Source of the DNA: Streptomyces zhihengii
Lineage (GTDB): Bacteria > Actinomycetota > Actinomycetes > Streptomycetales > Streptomycetaceae
NCBI RefSeq assembly: GCF_016919245.1
Contig: NZ_JAFEJA010000001.1
Location: forward strand, 2,948,001 to 3,012,000
Direction of reading: 5' to 3'
DNA: 64,000 bases
Part shown: positions 61,404 to 64,000 of the stretch, one piece after another
Layout of the letters: every line of letters starts with the position of its first letter
Numbering within the stretch: position 1 is the stretch's first letter
The notes under the pieces: model-generated
The model's database searches: none
What the model was told of the DNA's origin: nothing
Seen by the model: only the letters and a program-made list of their open reading frames with translations
Translations under genes and position numbers: made by a program

Positions 61404-62129
61404 TCAGGCCGCCAGCCCGAGGGCCGCCATCCGCTTGGTGTGCGCCTTGGTGATCCGGGAGAACATCTCCCCCACGGCCGCCAGGTCGAAGCCGCCGGCC
61501 ACGCCACCGACGAGCATCGTCGACAGCGCGTCGCGCTCCGCCACCACCCGCTGGGCCTGGGACAGCGCCTCGCCCATCAGCCGCCGCGCCCACAGGGCGA
61601 GCCGGCCGCCGACCCGGGGATCGGCCTCGATGGCGGCGCGGACCTTCTCCACCGCGAAGTTCCCGTGGCCGGTGTCGTCGAGCACGGCGAGCACCAGGGC
61701 CCGGGTGTCGCTGTCCAGCCGGGCGGCCACCTCGCGGTAGAAGTCACTGGCGATCGAGTCGCCGACGTAGGCCTTGACCAGGCCCTCCAGCCAGTCGGAC
61801 GGCGCGGTCTGGCGGTGGAAGTCGTCCAGCGCCTGGGCGAACGGCTCCATCGAGGCGGTGGGCTCCGCGTCGACCGCGGTCAGCCGGTTCCGCAGCTGCT
61901 CGAAGTGGTGGAACTCGGCCGATGCCATCTTCGCCAGCTCCGCCTTGTCACCGAGCGTCGGCGCGAGCTTCGCGTCCTCGGCGAGCCGCTCGAAGGCCGC
62001 CAGCTCGCCGTACGCGAGCGCGCCCAGCAGGTCCACGACGGCGGCGCGGTACTGCGGGTCGGCGGACGCCGTGTCCCAGTCCTGGGCGGCGATCCCGGTG
62101 TGTTCAGTGGCGATGTCAGGCGTCTCCAT
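61404..62129 (-). CDS. Ferritin-like fold protein (MiaE-like)
   Basis: The 241-residue helical protein fits the ferritin-like/MiaE-type four-helix bundle with carboxylate-bridged metal sites. Ligand candidates are E42 in AYGELAAFERL, ExxH in ASAEFHHFEQL near 70, D in VGDSIASDFYRE near 123 and ExxH-like residues around DDTGHGNFAVE near 152. Members include tRNA hydroxylases and uncharacterised diiron proteins, so the substrate is open. ATG 62129 is used. It is divergent from the DEAD-box helicase gene. Confidence 0.8.
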   Translation of the reverse strand: METPDIATEHTGIAAQDWDTASADPQYRAAVVDLLGALAYGELAAFERLAEDAKLAPTLGDKAELAKMASAEFHHFEQLRNRLTAVDAEPTASMEPFAQALDDFHRQTAPSDWLEGLVKAYVGDSIASDFYREVAARLDSDTRALVLAVLDDTGHGNFAVEKVRAAIEADPRVGGRLALWARRLMGEALSQAQRVVAERDALSTMLVGGVAGGFDLAAVGEMFSRITKAHTKRMAALGLAA

Positions 62130-62524
62130 GAACCGAACGATAGCCCGCTCGACGGGCCCGCCAAGGGCCTGGTCAGCAGGGCACCGGACACACTCGCGGT
62201 GAATTCACCCAACACACATGCGCGAATCCGGGGTACAGTGGTAAAGCGCCTGCTGAGCATCAGCGTCATTCGAACTGCTCGGTGGGCCGTCTCATGAATG
62301 AGGATGCCCGGTCGGTGGCCCGATCGGCTCCGACCCGCCCGCCCTCCACGCGGACCAGGCGCACAGGTGCGCCCGACCGCAGATGAGGGGCCCCTCAGCG
62401 GTATGACGCTCGAGCGACGGCAGTGGTCCCGCACCATCCGGTCAATCCACGGCCGGCCAGTACCCAGGTGCGGTACGACCCCCAGCGTTCGCCTCGTGCC
62501 GCGTCTCACAGAAGAGGCAACACC
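62130..62524 (+). other. 395-base leader region of the DEAD-box helicase gene
   Basis: No gene is recognised. A TACAGT (62234-62239) could be a -10 element, giving a transcribed leader of about 280 bases. The leader contains several GC-rich self-complementary blocks, including AGGGGCCCCT near 62387. Long structured leaders are common for cold- or stress-regulated RNA helicases, which is a possible reason; the folding was not computed. Confidence 0.4.
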
Positions 62525-64000
62525 CTGACTACGCAGCCGAAGACTTTCCGGGATCTCGGGATCCTCGCCGAGACCGCCGAAGCCCTCGAGGCCGTCGGCA
62601 TCGTGCACCCGTTCCCCATCCAGGAGATGACGCTCCCCGTCGCCCTCACGGGCACCGACGTCATCGGACAGGCCAAGACCGGCACCGGCAAGACGCTCGG
62701 TTTCGGCCTGCCGCTGCTGGAGCGCGTCACCGTCCCCGCCGACGTCGAGGCCGGCCGGGCGAAGCCCGAGCAGCTCACCGACGCCCCGCAGGCCCTGGTG
62801 GTCGTCCCCACCCGCGAGCTCTGCACCCAGGTCACCAACGACCTCCTGACGGCGGGCAAGGCCCGTAACGTCCGCGTGCTCGCGATCTACGGCGGCCGGG
62901 CCTACGAGCCCCAGGTCGAGGCGCTCAAGAAGGGCGTCGACGTGATCGTCGGCACGCCCGGGCGTCTGCTGGACCTGGCCGGACAGCGCAAGCTCGACCT
63001 CTCCCACGTCCGCGCCCTGGTGCTGGACGAGGCGGACGAGATGCTCGACCTGGGCTTCCTGCCCGACGTCGAGAAGATCATCCAGCAGCTTCCGCCCAAG
63101 CGGCAGACCATGCTGTTCTCGGCGACCATGCCGGGTGCCGTCATCGGTCTCGCGCGCCGCTACATGTCGCAGCCCACGCACATCCGCGCCACCGCGCCGG
63201 ACGACGAGGGCGCGACCGTCGCCAACATCACCCAGCACGTCTACCGCGCGCACTCCATGGACAAGCCGGAGATGGTCTCCCGCATCCTGCAGGCCGACGG
63301 CCGCGGGCTGGCGATGATCTTCTGCCGCACCAAGCGGACCGCGGCCGACATCGCCGACCAGCTCGCCCGCCGCGGCTTCGCCTCCGGCGCGGTCCACGGC
63401 GACCTCGGCCAGGGCGCGCGCGAGCAGGCCCTGCGGGCGTTCCGCAACGGCAAGGTCGACGTGCTGGTGTGCACCGACGTCGCCGCCCGCGGCATCGACG
63501 TCGAGGGCGTGACCCACGTCATCAACTACCAGTCGCCCGAGGACGAGAAGACGTACCTGCACCGCATCGGCCGCACCGGCCGCGCGGGTGCCTCCGGTAC
63601 GGCGATCACCCTGGTCGACTGGGACGACATCCCGCGCTGGCAGCTCATCAACAAGGCGCTGGACCTGAAGTTCGCCGACCCGGTCGAGACGTACTCCACC
63701 TCGCCGCACCTCTACGAGGAGCTGAAGATCCCCCAGGGCACCAAGGGTGTCCTGCCGCGTGCGGAGCGCACGCGGGCGGGTCTGGCGGCGGAGGAGCTGG
63801 AGGACCTCGGCGAGACCGGTGGCCGCGGCCGCCGCGGAAGCGCCCCGGCCCCCGCCGAGGAGCGTCCGGCGCGGACGCCGCGTCAGCGCCGCCGCACCCG
63901 TGGCGGGTCCGACCTGGCAGCGCCGTCGGTGCCGGAGCAGGCCTCGGCCGAGCCGGCCGCCGCCGAGCCGCGCACCCCGCGCCGTCGCCGCCGCACCCGT
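62525..64000 (+). CDS. DEAD-box RNA helicase, 3' end beyond the window
   Basis: This ATP-dependent RNA helicase shows the Q motif (FPIQ), AKTGTGKT, PTREL, GTPGR, DEAD (VLDEADEMLDLGF), SAT, VCTDVAARGIDV and HRIGRTGRAG in order. A basic, disordered C-terminal tail (RRGSAPAPAEERPARTPRQR and onward) continues past position 64000, so the gene is cut by the window edge. The frame opens with TTQPKTFRDLG; the codon before is CTG at 62525-62527, preceded by GAGGCAACACC, which fits a rare CTG start. A GTG at 62468 is in frame but has no ribosome site. Confidence 0.9.
   Translation, partial: MTTQPKTFRDLGILAETAEALEAVGIVHPFPIQEMTLPVALTGTDVIGQAKTGTGKTLGFGLPLLERVTVPADVEAGRAKPEQLTDAPQALVVVPTRELCTQVTNDLLTAGKARNVRVLAIYGGRAYEPQVEALKKGVDVIVGTPGRLLDLAGQRKLDLSHVRALVLDEADEMLDLGFLPDVEKIIQQLPPKRQTMLFSATMPGAVIGLARRYMSQPTHIRATAPDDEGATVANITQHVYRAHSMDKPEMVSRILQADGRGLAMIFCRTKRTAADIADQLARRGFASGAVHGDLGQGAREQALRAFRNGKVDVLVCTDVAARGIDVEGVTHVINYQSPEDEKTYLHRIGRTGRAGASGTAITLVDWDDIPRWQLINKALDLKFADPVETYSTSPHLYEELKIPQGTKGVLPRAERTRAGLAAEELEDLGETGGRGRRGSAPAPAEERPARTPRQRRRTRGGSDLAAPSVPEQASAEPAAAEPRTPRRRRRTR

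Noticed and set aside
62298..62528. A 76-residue gene upstream of the DEAD-box helicase
   Set aside because: The reading frame has no ribosome site, overlaps the helicase start and shows arginine/proline-rich composition typical of a non-coding frame in GC-rich DNA.

Overview
The window is chromosomal DNA of a Streptomyces species. It has very high G+C, strongly GC-biased third codon positions, many GTG starts, TANNNT promoter elements placed six or seven bases before start codons, and sigR-rsrA, a catR-catA pair and wblC (whiB7). From memory, the gene order closely follows the sigR-to-DEAD-box-helicase segment of the Streptomyces coelicolor core. I see no prophage, insertion sequence, integrase or CRISPR array.

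Positions 1-6400 hold the thiol-oxidative-stress regulators rsrA and sigR, a dienelactone-hydrolase-like enzyme, an HMCES/YedK DNA-protein crosslink peptidase, an M50-like membrane protease, aroA, the ribosome GTPase rsgA and an SMR transporter facing a truncated TetR gene. Positions 6800-10400 hold hisN, a CBS-domain protein and the peroxide-response pair catA/catR. Positions 10400-13200 hold two identical initiator tRNA genes, each with a strong terminator, around a Sel1/TPR repeat protein. Positions 13200-22400 hold a UPF0182 membrane protein, a PPA1309-family protein, a PDZ/Lon-like protease, a 58-residue membrane peptide, moaE, an epimerase-like protein, a DUF2342 zincin-like protein and a Nudix hydrolase.

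Positions 22400-29800 hold a three-gene AIM24/TerD cluster, a YgjP-like protease, an orphan ThiF/E1-like protein, an ABC1-family kinase and a zinc-ribbon protein. Positions 29800-45400 form a genome-maintenance and stress block: wblC with a long attenuator leader, uvrD2, mycoredoxin, nudC, an M20 peptidase, adnB, a lipoprotein, adnA and an alkyltransferase-like gene. Most of this block is also clustered in mycobacteria (whiB7-uvrD2-mrx1-nudC-adnB-adnA).

Positions 45400-50100 hold a large flippase/LPG-synthase-like membrane protein and a secreted TAP-type peptidase. Positions 50100-56900 hold moeZ and an apparent surface-glycan operon (PelF-like glycosyltransferase, membrane protein, nucleotide-sugar epimerase, spherulin-4-like protein). 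Positions 57000-64000 hold a DUF3152 metalloprotease-like protein, an alpha/beta hydrolase, small conserved proteins, a TetR regulator, a ferritin-like protein and the start of a DEAD-box RNA helicase that runs off the window.

The clearest regulatory signals are two exact sigma-R promoters (GGAAT-N18-GTT), one before sigR and one before the mycoredoxin gene. Others are the catA promoter with an operator-like inverted repeat between its -35 and -10, and the wblC leader, which has an AT-tract promoter, an upstream ORF and an intrinsic terminator. The least explained loci are the PelF/spherulin-4 operon, the AIM24/TerD cluster and the small basic protein coupled to wblC.
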